Origin: Adiantum capillus-veneris
Lineage: Eukaryota > Streptophyta > Polypodiopsida > Polypodiales > Pteridaceae
DNA length: 64,000 nucleotides
Direction: 5' to 3'
Assembly (NCBI GenBank): GCA_014529385.2
Contig: CM043966.1
Coordinates: forward strand, 42,131,537 to 42,195,536
Shown here piece after piece: positions 41,220 through 52,213 of the stretch. The position numbers were made by a program, and so were the translations under genes. The first letter of the stretch is position 1, and every line of letters begins with the position of its first letter. A model generated the notes under the pieces. That model saw only the letters and a list, made by a program, of their open reading frames with translations, had not been told where the DNA came from and searched no databases.

Positions 41220-41688
41220 AAAACTTAGGTTTTTAATTGGCTTTTATACCTTAGCCAAGGTTTAAAGAATGGATTTCTAGCCAATTGGGGTCAATAAAAG
41301 GCTTAGAAAATGCATAAGATTACAAACTTGTAGATCCTTAGCCCCTTTAGACTCCTTGGCAATTAATAATACTACAATGTCTTTGGACTTTGCAGGATTT
41401 TTTAGTGATACAAGGGGATTTTAATACATCCAGCTAGCTTTTGATACCCAAAACCTTAGGTTTTTAATTATAAAGGTTGGCTTTTATACCTTAGCCAAGG
41501 TTCAAAGATTGGATTTCTAGCTGTTTGAGCTCAATAAAAAGCTTTAAAAATGCATAGGATTACAATCTTGTAGATCCTTAGCCCCTTTAGACTCCTTGGC
41601 AATCAATAATATTACAATGGCTTTGGACTTTGTGCCATTTTTTAGTGATACAAAGGGATTTTAATACAATCAAATGGCTTTTGATGCT
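41220..41688. repeat. Tandem duplication, two units of about 231 bp
   Basis: AAAACTTAGGTTTTTAATTG at 41220 and AAAACCTTAGGTTTTTAATTA at 41451 each start a unit that shares GGCTTTTATACCTTAGCCAAGG, GATCCTTAGCCCCTTTAGAC and TTTAGTGATACAA. The units are diverged but collinear. Confidence 0.85.
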
Positions 41689-42315
41689 TGTTTTCTGTCT
41701 CTTGTTAGTTGAGTAGCTAACATTCCCCCCCTCCTTGCCTGTGTTTTCCGCGACATAACTACTTAGGGTGCTAAGTAGTGGTCACCGGGATTCCTTGCTA
41801 CTGTCCTTTATGTGTGCTTCTTGAGACCTTGTTGGTATCTGAGGCAAAGTCCTTTATCTTCAGTCGACATAAACTGCATGGTTACTTTATTTCTTTGCTC
41901 AACTACGGAGTAGCTAACAAATCTTGTCCGCAGATTGGTGATGATGGGACCAAATATCTTGGACCGATAAGTGAAGAAGCCCATATAGAATGCTTCTTCA
42001 AATGTCTGCATGTAGTAGGATGATAGAAACATCACCCTAGCATAGCAGCTATGAAGCACTTCTTCTGGAGGGCTGGCCTGATAAATCATAGCATAAGCTC
42101 TTTGCACCTTCAAGAAAGGACATCCATGCTGCATCTCTGTTCTCTGCACGATGAAAAGTTTGCAAACAGGTTAGGAGCATTTTTTAAATCTTTACCAGCA
42201 TGATACATGCTAAATCCAAACTTTTGCAAAACAGCTAAATGGTCGAGGACAGTGTTCCACTATGTATGCTTCTGTAGGTTAGTTGTTTGAAGGGGGTGGA
42301 AACCTTCGGTAGTTG
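41689..42315. other. Spacer with an unrecognised minus-strand ORF
   Basis: The minus strand is open from 42149 to 41808 (113 codons; ...SYYMQTFEEAFYMGFFTYRSKIFGP...). No family recognised; a CAG acceptor-like site precedes it on the minus strand. TAGCTAACATTCCCCCCCTCC at about 41711 looks like an LTR end next to a purine tract of a minus-strand element, but no partner LTR was found. Confidence 0.35.
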
Positions 42316-42548
42316 TGTTATGTATGGAGCCTGATTTACCCCTTGTAATTTTTTGTATTAAAAACACACGTTTGTAAGACCCTTGTACGAGGAGAAGCCA
42401 TCGTGTGTGAAGAAAAATTACTCGTAGTAAACCAAAAAGCTCTCACCGTAATATTCAATGGCCGGTGGCTGGAAGTCAATGGCCGGTGGTTGTTGGACAA
42501 ATTCAATGGCCTATGGCCAATTTCAAAGGCGACTTGTCTTCTCAAGGG
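42316..42548 (+). repeat. Copia family C LTR fragment
   Basis: Starts TGTTATGTATGGAGCC and follows the 3' LTR at 59121 through GGCCGG-rich sequence to CTTGTCTTCTCAAGGG. It is only the first part of the LTR and is shorter by a deletion in the GGCCGG region. No coding part adjoins. Confidence 0.8.
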
Positions 42549-43225
42549 GAATTGGTACTCCGATCACTGATATGAAAATATTGACGCCCTCCACAAAGTG
42601 AGCACTTCAAGCCCATGTATTCATTTCAATTCTGTCCACTCAGCTGCAGTTGCCCATTCCAGTACGGATCTGCAATCAACCTAAACTTCAAACTGCCGTA
42701 ACTTCTTCACCGTAGCTCCAATCGATGATCTGTAAAGACAGGCCAGTAGAGGACTTCAAGCACTATATTTCTAGATCATAATCTTCTATCTATGCTCACT
42801 TCAAGCATACTCACTGTTTAGCATTACCAAGACATCTTTTGGCCCTAAGAGACGCATCTGGCACACTTTTAGCTTAAAAATTGGCTTGTTAGCAAGCCAT
42901 TATAGCTGTTGAATAATCATGTATGATTCAAATACATTTGATTGGCTTCCTTTTCTCATTTTCTTGTAATGGGAGCGGAGCGGCACCATATCCACCCCCT
43001 CTGAACCAGCACAGCCTCCGGTCTGTGCCAATTGCACTTAATCGGCTTCATTAAAATCATCATCGGACATATCATCTGATGCATACATAACATGATCCTC
43101 TGGAGGTGGATCTAAATGGAAATCTTCAAGAACAATCTTGAATTATTGCTATTTAAATAGCTTGATTCATTTTCTTGCAATAGGCACCTTGAGCTACTTG
43201 TCATCAAGCGCACGTTGTCGGAATG
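42549..43225. repeat. LTR-like relic shared with 55224-55667
   Basis: The segment from about 42555 to 42987 matches 55224-55667 over its length (for example ATCACTGAT, GCAGTTGCCCATTC and GGAGCGGAGCGGCAC). The sequence after it (CACCCCCTCTGAACCAGCACAGCCTCCGGTCTGTGCC) resembles 61688-61726 beside the other gypsy copy. It probably derives from LTRs of a gypsy relative. No gene. Confidence 0.65.
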
Positions 43226-44420
43226 TGTGCGGTCTAGCTGGGAAGGTGCAAAACCTTTGGCTGTGATAGTTCGTGATGAGAGTCACAAAAACTTTGTGAA
43301 AAAGTGTTTTCAGAGAATCACCAACCCTCTTTCTAAGGGTGACAAAAAATCTAAGAGTGTTCGTGACAGCAAAGTCACAAACCCTCTTTCCTATCGTGCT
43401 TGGAGTCTGCTTGTTTTTGTAGTCGAGATTATTATGAGAGGATCACCAAATCAAATTCAATTTTACTTTACAAGACCATTTAGAAAACACTAAAGTTTCA
43501 TCCATGAAACCTCAATGCTCATACAAGAAGAATCCTCAATCAAAACCCAATCCTCTTTCATGGTATCATGTAGCCTCGCCCCCAATTACATAGTCGTAAC
43601 ATCAAACAGTTGAAAGGAATGCTCGAGCTTCCACCTTCACGATGATCATCTTTTGATTTTGCAGAGATTAATGAGCTTCTAAAGTGAAGCCCAAACACCA
43701 TTTTGATAAGGGGAAACCCTAATTCACTCCCTCACAAGCTCAGACACAAGATTCCGAAGAGGCGGGACTGCAACACACATAGAATGGGCAACCATGGAAG
43801 CTATTGAACAGTAGAGAAACATTGCAGGTTTTTTTTTTGTAAAAAGCAGCCCTTTCTCCCTTACCCACGGCATTTTCACCTGATGTGTCAATTTTTAGGC
43901 CATTTTTCCATTGTGGACCAAAACTAAGCCATTTTCAACTCATTTTTTACCAAAAAACACCGTTTTTTATGTGAAAAAACCCAAACGGAGTCAGAAAAAT
44001 CCCTAAATTTATGGGATCACTCGCATAAACATAAAAAGTGTACATAAGCATAATTTTCCATCAATATACCATTTTGGGTCACTTTCCATGCAATTCTGCA
44101 AACGGCGCATGTTAGCTGCTATTTTTGGCAGTTTTTTGCCCGCATTAGTCTTTAGGCGAGATGAGTGTGCCACCATGAAACACTTGGAATATATACACTG
44201 TAAAACCAAATTAAGCATCTTATCAAGTGGAAAAGCACGCAAATGCACCACATCCAGGGCCATGACTCCCCAGATAGTTATGTACATGATAATGACCGCA
44301 GTAGACGTTTCAACATGTATCACAATATGTACATGATTGCTTTTATTTGCATACATTGAGAAGTTTCAAGAGTGAGGTGAATGTTTTTATTTCACAATAT
44401 GTACGTTCCACGACACGACA
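43226..44420 (-). repeat. 3' LTR of gypsy family 2 copy 1
   Basis: Matches 50359-51269 at both ends (GTGCGGTCTAGCTGGGAAGG; CATACATT..GTGTCAAGAGTGAGG type blocks). It contains about 280 extra bases (about 43650-43930). Confidence 0.88.
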
Positions 44421-44443
44421 TCCACCCCAACATTTGTAGAGCA

Positions 44444-45600
44444 TTAAAACTCATGGTCAAACGCCATATTCTCACTTTCATCCTCAGTTTGCATATAGTT
44501 GGCTTCAACATCCTCTTCACTTGGTTGTACATCAAATGGATCAGCATTCCCTCTTCTTTTGAATAATTTAATTATTTTTTCTGCAATGGGAATTTTCAGT
44601 TCTGTCCCATCTAGTTCACGCAAGGTGTAAGTTGCATTTCCATGCACATGTTTGACAACATAAGGACCAAACCATCTCTTTACAAGCTTCCTTATTGTAG
44701 AGTGTTGGTTTTCAAGGCTACTATCGTACACCAACACCCAATCACCTTATTCAATGTCTTTTGGTCTGAGCCTATGCATATTGTCAAATCTGTCTCTGTT
44801 TTTCAACCTTGCATTCTTTAGTCGAGCTTTTGCAAGCTCAATGTCTTCAGGCCTTCTTTCTAATTGCCGTATCCGCAATGCAAAAAGGTCTTCTCTACTC
44901 ATTCCATCTTCCCATGGAAATACATTCCATGTAAGAACTACATCTTCAATTGGCACCACAGGTTTTTGACCATACATCAATTCAACATGCATATAGCCAG
45001 TGACTGAACTATGTGTTGTACGGTCAGCCCACAATGCAAATGTCAGTAACCTTGGCCACTCTCCAAGCTTACCTTCACAAGCCTTAGCTAAAGCTTTGAT
45101 TATTGGAGGATGCCCTCTTTTACTTTTTCCATTTCCCCTTGGGTTATAAGCACAAGTTAAAGCTAGTTTGATGCCCAGTCTAGAGAAGAATTCCCTTGCT
45201 TCATCAGCATCCAGTTCTCCTCTATCTGCAGTTATCTTTCCCACACACCCATAGCAACAGATCACATCTTCAAGAATAAATTTACATACAGCTTGTGTAC
45301 TCTTTGTCCTCAATGAACGCCCTTCAACTTGATTAGACAAACCTTCTCTTGCAAGCACCAAATACCTCATTTGCCAAAGTCCCAAAGGCATTGTAACCAA
45401 GTCCACAACCCATTTGTAATGCATGGCTAATGGATAAGTAGGATGTAGTGCATCACGATGCCGTACATTTGAATACATTTGGCATGTCACACAAGACTCC
45501 ACAAACTCAGCCACATCCTTATACATTCCTTTCCACCAATACCTTTCTTTTACCTTGGCAAATGTTGCCCATACACCTCGATGTCTTGCCCATAAACTTT
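44444..45600 (-). pseudogene. pol: Integrase of gypsy family 2 copy 1
   Basis: Zinc finger H..H in HESLWARHRGVWATF and C..C in SCVTCQMYS. Core: VVDLVTMPLGLWQ (first Asp), ITADRGELDADEA (second Asp), and NGKSKRGHPP, where the third catalytic residue is Lys; in copy 2 (62445) the same site is Glu (NGKSERGHPP). Then ALWADRTTHSSVTG and MYGQKPVVPIED. C-terminal KRWFGPYVVKHVHGNATYTLRELDG has the GPY motif, in a new frame after a TAA at 44745. E to K is one G-to-A change and should abolish integration. Confidence 0.88.
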
Positions 45601-45607
45601 CATGGAA

Positions 45608-47858
45608 CTACTTGATAATTTGTTGTTGAGTAACCTTATCGCATACTACCCGCAATGGTGTTCCAACTCTTTGTTTAGGATGCTTCCATAAGTAGCCATC
45701 CCTCAAGAAGTATCCATATGCTTTTCTTCTTATCCTCTTAAATTCCTCCTCAGTCCAATCATCGTGCTTCTGCAGAGAGTACTTAAGTAGCGACCTATCA
45801 AGAGCCATTCATCCTCATATAGTTCCTCTGAAAAGGACTCAAGTGAAGACACAAAACATGCATGACTACTCTTTGCATGATCGACGGTGTAAAAATTTGT
45901 GCCTACATTATCTCCTTCAATAATCATGTCCTGTTCATCTTCATACCTTGCCGTAGATAGCATATCTGCCATTGGATTGTCTTTTCCTACAATATGCTTG
46001 AACTCAAGATTCAAGGACTTTATGTAGGCTATCCATTGCAGCATTGCAATATCAGGAGTCGAACAGTTTGTGATCATTCCAAGAAGAGGCAAACAAACAG
46101 TTTCCACAACCACTGATGCCCCTATCAAGTACTCCTTGTCACACCTCAATGCTATAACCACCCCCCATAGTTCCCTTTTTACTTGTGCATAATCGCGTTG
46201 GCGAGAACTCAGAATCTTAGCTCCAAATCTCACCACATACCTTTTTCCTTCATCATCATCTTGCCCTACTACCCATCCCATCCCTGTAGGACTCATGTCC
46301 ATTGTCACAATGACAGGTCCCTCACATGCATAGTCTACCTTTCTCAAGGTTGGTGATGAAAGAAGTAATTTCTTTAGCTTTCTCATGGCTTTTGTGTGCT
46401 CTTCTTTCCATTGAAACTTCTGATTCTTTCTCAACAACCTATAAAGGGGATCTGCTACATGTGCATAATGTGGTTTCCAAATAAGATAGAAGATGCAAGC
46501 ACCAAGAAATCTTTGAGCTTCAGTTATAGTTGTACATGTTTCTTTCATGTTTTTTATTGCATCCATCTTTTTTGGACAAGGCCTTCTACCATAAGGACCA
46601 CACATATGCCCCACAATCAACACTTCATTAACACCAAATACAGATTTTGGCCCTGACAAGGTAAGATTAACTTCTTCAAGCTTTGACAAAATCTGCTCAC
46701 ATTCTTTGTTATGTCTGCAACAAACTTACAGCACCCCCTTGAATCCATAGCTTCATCTTTATCTTTATCTTCACGTCCTTTGATGGGCACATCATTGAGA
46801 AATGGCATTGTGATTTGAGGTATGAAGTCACGTAGAACCTTGTTCATCCCATTCATCATATGTGCAGCTGAATTTTTTTGCTCCTTGAGGTAAGGTACAC
46901 ATCCTTACCAGTCCCAAAGGTGTTTTCATAGTTGTCAGATCTCTACTCTCAACATCTATCTGAAATTGATCGTATCTTGAATAGAGATCCCCCATTCAGT
47001 AAATTGACCTTCCTGCAAACGCCTCTGTAAATTCATCCACTATAGGTCCTGTGCCCACATTCCTGATGGTAACCTTGTTTACAGGTTTCATATCTTGTAT
47101 TAACCGCAAATCTCCATTCTTCTTAGGCACAGTGAACCACCTGTTTGAATATGGCGCACAAGAAGGCTCTAGGATACCCATGCTAATATTTTCATTGAGT
47201 AGTTCTATTAACTTTGGCAAATGTGCTTTCGAAACCGGAATTGGGCGTAGATTCCAAGGTACATGAGGGATAGTGAAGATCACCATAGGTGCAACAACAT
47301 TAGGATCAACACACCCTATCTCATGTGGCTGGAAAGAAAAAGCCTTACCATGTCTTGAAAGCTTTTCTTTAAAACTCTTCTTCTCTTCTTCTGTTAAAAA
47401 CTCTTCATAGACAACTTTTATCTCTTTAGGGATTCCATTGTGAACTTGTGTCCAGTTCTTTTTGGATCCCTGAGACTCGGCTACAAAGAAGCTTGCTCTA
47501 GCTTTTTCCTGCAATCTAATGGTAAAGGTAAGGCCACTGGTCTCACTTTCTTTGCCACGGTTTTGTACTTGGCCTCCACACGCACTTCCGGTCCTTTGTT
47601 AGCATTGAAATCTTGGGGATCTTCAAAAGCCTCAATCACATCATACATTTTCATAGAGCATACTTCCACAATGTGGGTTCCATCTTGCATGCTAGAATCC
47701 ATTATAGCTTCAAGCTCAAGCATAGTATCTACATGAGAAACTTGTTCAAAGAAACCTGAAATGTATTCACTATCCTCTATGAAACCATTTTCTTTCATGT
47801 ATTTATGTACACTATGTACATATTGTCGTGCACTCCTTTTCATATCCTCAAGCTTCAT
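45608..47858 (-). pseudogene. pol: Reverse transcriptase and RNase H of gypsy family 2 copy 1 (frame-shifted)
   Basis: Pieces in several frames, in order. 47858-47481: linker (MKLEDMKRSARQYVHSVHKYMKENGF). 47514-46996: start of reverse transcriptase (PIPVSKAHLPKLIELLNENISMGILEPS..PYSNRWFTVPKKNGDLRLIQDMKPVN). 46996-46617: TPLGLVRMCTLPQGAKNS and PFLNDVPIKG, where the catalytic FLDD-type loop has N for the first Asp. 46689-45730: GHMCGPYGRRPCPKKMDAIKNM, FLGACIFYLIW and RNase H MDMSPTGMGWVVGQ with QRDYAQVKRELWGVVIAL. Loss of a catalytic Asp and at least four frame breaks: pseudogene. Confidence 0.85.
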
Positions 47859-47968
47859 AAAACATACTGACCCATGCTCTATTAATCCCTAGAAACCTGT
47901 AGAAAAAGCTTCTTCTCGCTTTGGGTCAGACGAGAATCTTTTTCTTCTTGTACCATTGCAATCCTACT

Positions 47969-48493
47969 TCACAATGATACATGGCCAAAACCCCTTGTCT
48001 CCCTGTACTCTTTGAACTCTTTGTTCGCTTTTGGTAGAGGATACTCACGAAGACTATTGCGGTTCCTCTTGTGATTCACACACACAGTCAAAAATTGCAC
48101 AGCTCGCTTCCCATCTGTGCTCTTTACCCTAGCATAAGCAGAACCATCATCCAAGACCTTCACATTACTAATCGTCACTTTCACATTTGGACAAGCCCCA
48201 TACAGCTCTCTTGATGAGTTATTTGCATCTCTAATCATCCACCCATGGTCTGTGTCTATTGGCCACTTACCCTTCATGTACAGACTCTTGGACATAAGAT
48301 TGATCTCAGAGCCATGATCTATCAATGCAACATATGCATCCTCAAGATCACCCACCTTGACTAAGGTTTCTGTTGTAGCTCTTTCCCAATGACTTTTGGA
48401 ATAGTGGCTTTTATAGGAGGCTTCATCATCATCATCATCATCTGCAAATTGAGCATGTGCATCTCTTTGAGAAGACTGGTAGCATCCTAACAC
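47969..48493 (-). pseudogene. pro: Protease of gypsy family 2 copy 1
   Basis: In frame with gag. DDDDDDEASYKSH precedes the retropepsin active site YVALIDHGSEINLMSK, where His stands in the usual Ser/Thr position of D-S/T-G. W.IRDANNSSRELYGACPNVKVTISNVKV is the flap region. Ends at 47969 with a stop; the next piece is frame-shifted. Confidence 0.75.
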
Positions 48494-48808
48494 ATTTTCA
48501 TCACAATCACTCTCTTGGACATGTATTCCATGTGCCTTAAGTGACTCCCCTTCACCCTCAGACTATGGAGGAATAGACTCAGTGAGAGTTTACCTCTTTC
48601 TTTTTATGATATCTATAATTTCTTCATGAAACTCACGTTTAGCAATGCCAAGAACCTCCCCCAAGGTAAACTCGACTTTTCTATTCAAAATCCTTTCCTC
48701 CAATACCTGCTTTAAGTTTGTGGCAGCTTCAATGTAGGATTGTAGTTTGTATGCAGGGCCTTTTGCTTTAGCTTTTCCTTGCTCTTTCTTCTTCCCTGTG
48801 GATGCATC

Positions 48809-50137
48809 CTACATAGGAATCTCAGGAGGAGGAGGCACATTTGGTGGAGCCTCATAAGAAGGTCCTAGATCCTTTCTTTCACCAGCTCTTGTAACCCTCT
48901 TTGAAGTAGAAGGACCTGCATCTCCATTCTCACGTCTGCGCTTCTCTTCCACAATTGCTTCATTGTTATAGCATTTTGCAAGATAGGCATGCACTAATAA
49001 AGAGTCCATAGGGTCATCCCAACCTGTTGTATGGCGTATGCAATCACCAGCTTCATGTAATACTTGTTTAGTTACCTTCCCTTTTTCGGTTGAGGCTACT
49101 GCATATGGCCACAAGCTATCAACCTCCTCAAAATCATCTGGAGTATACTTTAACACTTTCTTTGGAATTAGCTCTATCTTTGCCTCATAGGTAGCAACCT
49201 CCAGAGCAGAAATAGCATGACTAGTTGCCATATCCTCCACTAACTTATGCATACCTCCTTTTCCAAAGTTAGTTCCTAATTGCATACCTGTCTCCCGCAG
49301 ATGGATCTTGCCATCCTTAAAAAACACAAGATCTCTTTTTAAGGCATCACTAAAACTATCACAATCCCTTCTGCCATGGTCCATTCCATCACACCATATG
49401 CATCTGTGCACAAATCCTTCTTTGCTTTGGGATTTTTGTCCTGCAGCAGCAGGTTGTCCTTTCTCTTCAAGCATTGTTAGCTTTAACTTCATTTCTCGCA
49501 AGCCCTTAACAAGCTCATCAAGCATTGAATTATCAACTTTTGGACTCACAACAGTAGGCTTTGGTGGAATCTCTGACGTGCTAGGAGGAGAGGTAGTACC
49601 ATTCACCACCATCTTGTCCCTACGACGTTTCCTCTTAGCAAGCAATGAGACTACATCTTCAGCCTCTTTCCACTCAGCCTTTAGACCCTGTTCTGTATTC
49701 TTGTCTTCAAGGAGTGGCTCTGTCCTTTCTTGGAGCTCATGACCTGCACCTTGAAGGAACAATTTGGTATTTTCACTATCCAAAGTATCCCACTCTGTTC
49801 CTAACAGTTGAGCATAGCGTTGCTCAAACTCTCTCAACAGTTCAGTGATGGAAAGTCCTTCTTTTGGCTTTGCAACCCATTCCAAGAAGGTCCTTTTTGT
49901 AACCCTTTCAGAGTCCTCCATGAAGTATTCGTCCTTTAGGGCTAATTTGAATTGCTCCCAACCTTCTCCATGCTCCTCCCTCATTCCGCTTACATGGTCT
50001 CTAATCTTGGGGACCACAACAAGCTCAAAACTACAAATCATGTCCACCTCTGGAACCCGTTGTAGCTCCATCTCCTTTACATAACCATGAAGAAACTTTG
50101 TGACATCTTTCCCTTCAAATTGGTCCATTTTGTTCAC
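48809..50137 (-). CDS. gag: Gag of gypsy family 2 copy 1
   Basis: 442 codons (MNKMDQFEGKDVTKFLHGYVKEMEL). The N-terminal half is a helical gag fold with FLEWV..PK.GLSITELLREFEQRY. A zinc knuckle CIWCDGMDHGRRDC (CX2CX4HX4C) lies at about residue 255. The C-terminal tail is rich in Pro and charged residues and ends PPPPEIPM, then TAG. The protease frame continues after that stop, so gag and protease form one frame broken by TAG (CAG-like) and two more stops at about 48590 and 48560. Confidence 0.82.
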   Translation of the reverse strand: MNKMDQFEGKDVTKFLHGYVKEMELQRVPEVDMICSFELVVVPKIRDHVSGMREEHGEGWEQFKLALKDEYFMEDSERVTKRTFLEWVAKPKEGLSITELLREFEQRYAQLLGTEWDTLDSENTKLFLQGAGHELQERTEPLLEDKNTEQGLKAEWKEAEDVVSLLAKRKRRRDKMVVNGTTSPPSTSEIPPKPTVVSPKVDNSMLDELVKGLREMKLKLTMLEEKGQPAAAGQKSQSKEGFVHRCIWCDGMDHGRRDCDSFSDALKRDLVFFKDGKIHLRETGMQLGTNFGKGGMHKLVEDMATSHAISALEVATYEAKIELIPKKVLKYTPDDFEEVDSLWPYAVASTEKGKVTKQVLHEAGDCIRHTTGWDDPMDSLLVHAYLAKCYNNEAIVEEKRRRENGDAGPSTSKRVTRAGERKDLGPSYEAPPNVPPPPEIPM

Positions 50138-50329
50138 AATATCTTAAAGGGCTTTGGTTGCTGACACCTCCCTTCTTTCTACAGCCTGTTGTTGTTGCAT
50201 AAACCTGGCGAATGCTTGAAACATTTGCATTGTGCCTTGCGCAAAACACATGCCTTGTTGCTCTTGTTGATCCATAGATTTAATTAAACCTTTCAAAACA
50301 AGTATTTGAACGCCCACCTCAGCTAATTT

Positions 50330-50344
50330 GCGTCGGGTTCACCA
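50330..50344 (-). promoter_or_regulatory. Candidate primer binding site of gypsy family 2
   Basis: TGGTGAACCCGACGC on the minus strand, 14 bases downstream of the LTR. The tRNA is not identified. Confidence 0.5.
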
Positions 50345-50358
50345 GAAATGTCCAAAAG

Positions 50359-51269
50359 TGTGCGGTCTAGCTGGGAAGGTGCAAAACCTCTGTGAGAGTT
50401 CGTGATGAGAGTCACAAACACTTTGTGAAAAAGGATTTGTAGAGAATCACCAACCCTCTTTCTAAGGGTGACAAAAAATCTAAGAGCGCTCGTGATAGCA
50501 AAGTCACAAACCCTCTTTCCTATCGTGCTTGGAGTCTCCTTGTTTTTGTAGTCGAGATTATGATGAGAGGATCACCAAATCACATTCAATTTTACTTTAC
50601 AAGACCATTTAGAAAACACTAAAGTTTAAGCCATGAAACCTCAATGCTCATACAAGCACAATCATCAATCAAAACCCAAACCTCTTTCATGGTATCATGT
50701 AGCCTCGCCCCCAATTACATAGTCGTAACATCAAATAGTTGAAAGGAATGCTCGAGATTCCACCTTCACGACGATCATTTTCAGCTCATTTTTTACCCAA
50801 AAAATGCCATTTTTGATGCGAAAAATCCCAAACAAAGTCAGAAAAATCCCCAAATTTGTGGGATCACTCGCATAAGAATAAAAATCATAGATATAGATAA
50901 GCAAAATTTTCCATCAATATACCATTTTGGGTCACTTTCCATGCAATTCTGCAATGGCGCCTGTTAGCTGCTATTTTTGGTAGTTTTTTGCCCGCATCAA
51001 TCTTTATAGGCGAGATGAGTGTGCCACCATGAAACACTTGGAATATATACATTGTAAAACCAAATTAAGCATCTTATCAAGTGGAAAAGAACACAAATGC
51101 GCCACATCCAGGGCCACAACTCCCTGGATGGGTATGTACATGATAATGACCGCAATAGACGCTTCAACATATATCAAAATATGTACATGATTGCTTTTAT
51201 TTGCATACATCAAGAGGTGTCAAGAGTGAGGTGAATGTTTTTATTTCACACTATGTACATGCCAGGACA
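50359..51269 (-). repeat. 5' LTR of gypsy family 2 copy 1
   Basis: Partner of 43226-44420 with an internal deletion. The minus-strand start TGTCCTGGCATGTACATAG is at 51269. Confidence 0.88.
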
Positions 51270-51723
51270 CGAAAACGTAATTGGTAAGGACATGTAAAAT
51301 AAAATAAGGCCTAAATCATGTCATCAATAGTCTAGCTCAATTATCTGGTAGCTGTCCCATCACAAATCTTTGAACCATAGTGGTCGTATCTCCAAAGCTT
51401 TCAATTATGAAAAAACTGTTAAGTGAACCCCGCCATACTCAAGTGCTCCATTACTTATGCACACGGCTTGACATTAGCTCGCTCAAGTATGCCTTACTCT
51501 ATCTGCACACGGAATGCTTAAAGTTCTGGTAGCAGAACCATCTCAAAAGATGTGAAGATACTATAACAATTATCCAAAGATGTCAACTGGAAGCTAGCCA
51601 TATAAGCTTATTGATCATATAACCAAAAAAAGTTCTGTCTTAGCGTACATCTAAAAACAAATCTAGTACCAAGTAACCTGCTATAGGAAAATAAATGATA
51701 TCCTTAAATCTGCAAGTTTCTCT
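51270..51723. other. Spacer, no gene seen
   Basis: AT-rich flank of the gypsy LTR. No ORF or repeat is supported. Confidence 0.5.
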
Positions 51724-52176
51724 TCAATAGCTCCGAGGATCAAATGGGATAATAATAAATTGCCCCAATAGTGGTGCAACATAATATCCACATGAGCATA
51801 CATATCTTGTATCAATAGACTTCAAGCATTTCTGCTCCAAATATGTTATTCCAGGATCTAGTAGAAAGAAACCACAATATATACCCGGAAATACCCATTC
51901 ATAGTGAACCTGCTTTTGAAGATCTGTCGAATCACCTGGATCAAATACCATTAAGATCACATAGAATTGATGGCCTCCGCAATATACTAGAGCCTCACCT
52001 GAAGCATAGTGGAGCAGCCACATCTCATAAACTTTAGGTAACTTAAGGTCGTTACCAGTAAGAATTAAAGAATTTTGACTCCCTTTTACTGGTAGCCAGG
52101 ACATCACTGACATAAGAATTACTAGGAATAGTAATTCTGGCTCCCTTTTACTGGTAGCCAGGACATTCACTGACAT
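51724..52176 (-). pseudogene. Probable downstream exon of the unrecognised gene
   Basis: Minus-strand open frame (150 codons) following the gene at 52214-53872. The C-terminal part GNDLKLPKVYEMWLLHYASGEALVYCGGHQFYVILMVFDPGD..VHYEWVFPG looks like folded protein. The upstream part contains a 60-base tandem duplication (52080-52200), so the start is not reliable. No family recognised. Confidence 0.4.
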
Positions 52177-52202
52177 AAGAATTACTAAGAATAGTATCCA
52201 AA
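52080..52202. repeat. Tandem duplication of about 60 bp
   Basis: CTCCCTTTTACTGGTAGCCAGGACAT...AAGAATTACTA(G/A)GAATAGTA occurs twice in a row, with a one-base difference in the CACTGAC block. Confidence 0.85.
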
Positions 52203-52213
52203 CCTAACCACAT

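Larger units (their letters stand above)
43226..51269 (-). mobile_element. Ty3/gypsy family 2, copy 1 (minus strand, two LTRs)
   Basis: LTRs 43226-44420 (1195 bp) and 50359-51269 (911 bp) read TGTC...CCGCACA on the minus strand. The right LTR lacks about 280 bases near its middle. A primer-site-like TGGTGAACCCGACGC (50344-50330 minus) lies 14 bases inside the right LTR, and a GGGGTGGA purine tract lies beside the left LTR. The interior holds gag, protease, reverse transcriptase, RNase H and integrase in gypsy order, broken by frameshifts and stops. It is a different lineage from the Tat element. No clean target duplication. Confidence 0.9.

Noticed and set aside
41689-41740. LTR end of a minus-strand copia (TAGCTAACA plus C-rich tract)
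   Set aside because: The motif resembles an LTR end with purine tract, but no partner LTR, primer site or coding part was found nearby.
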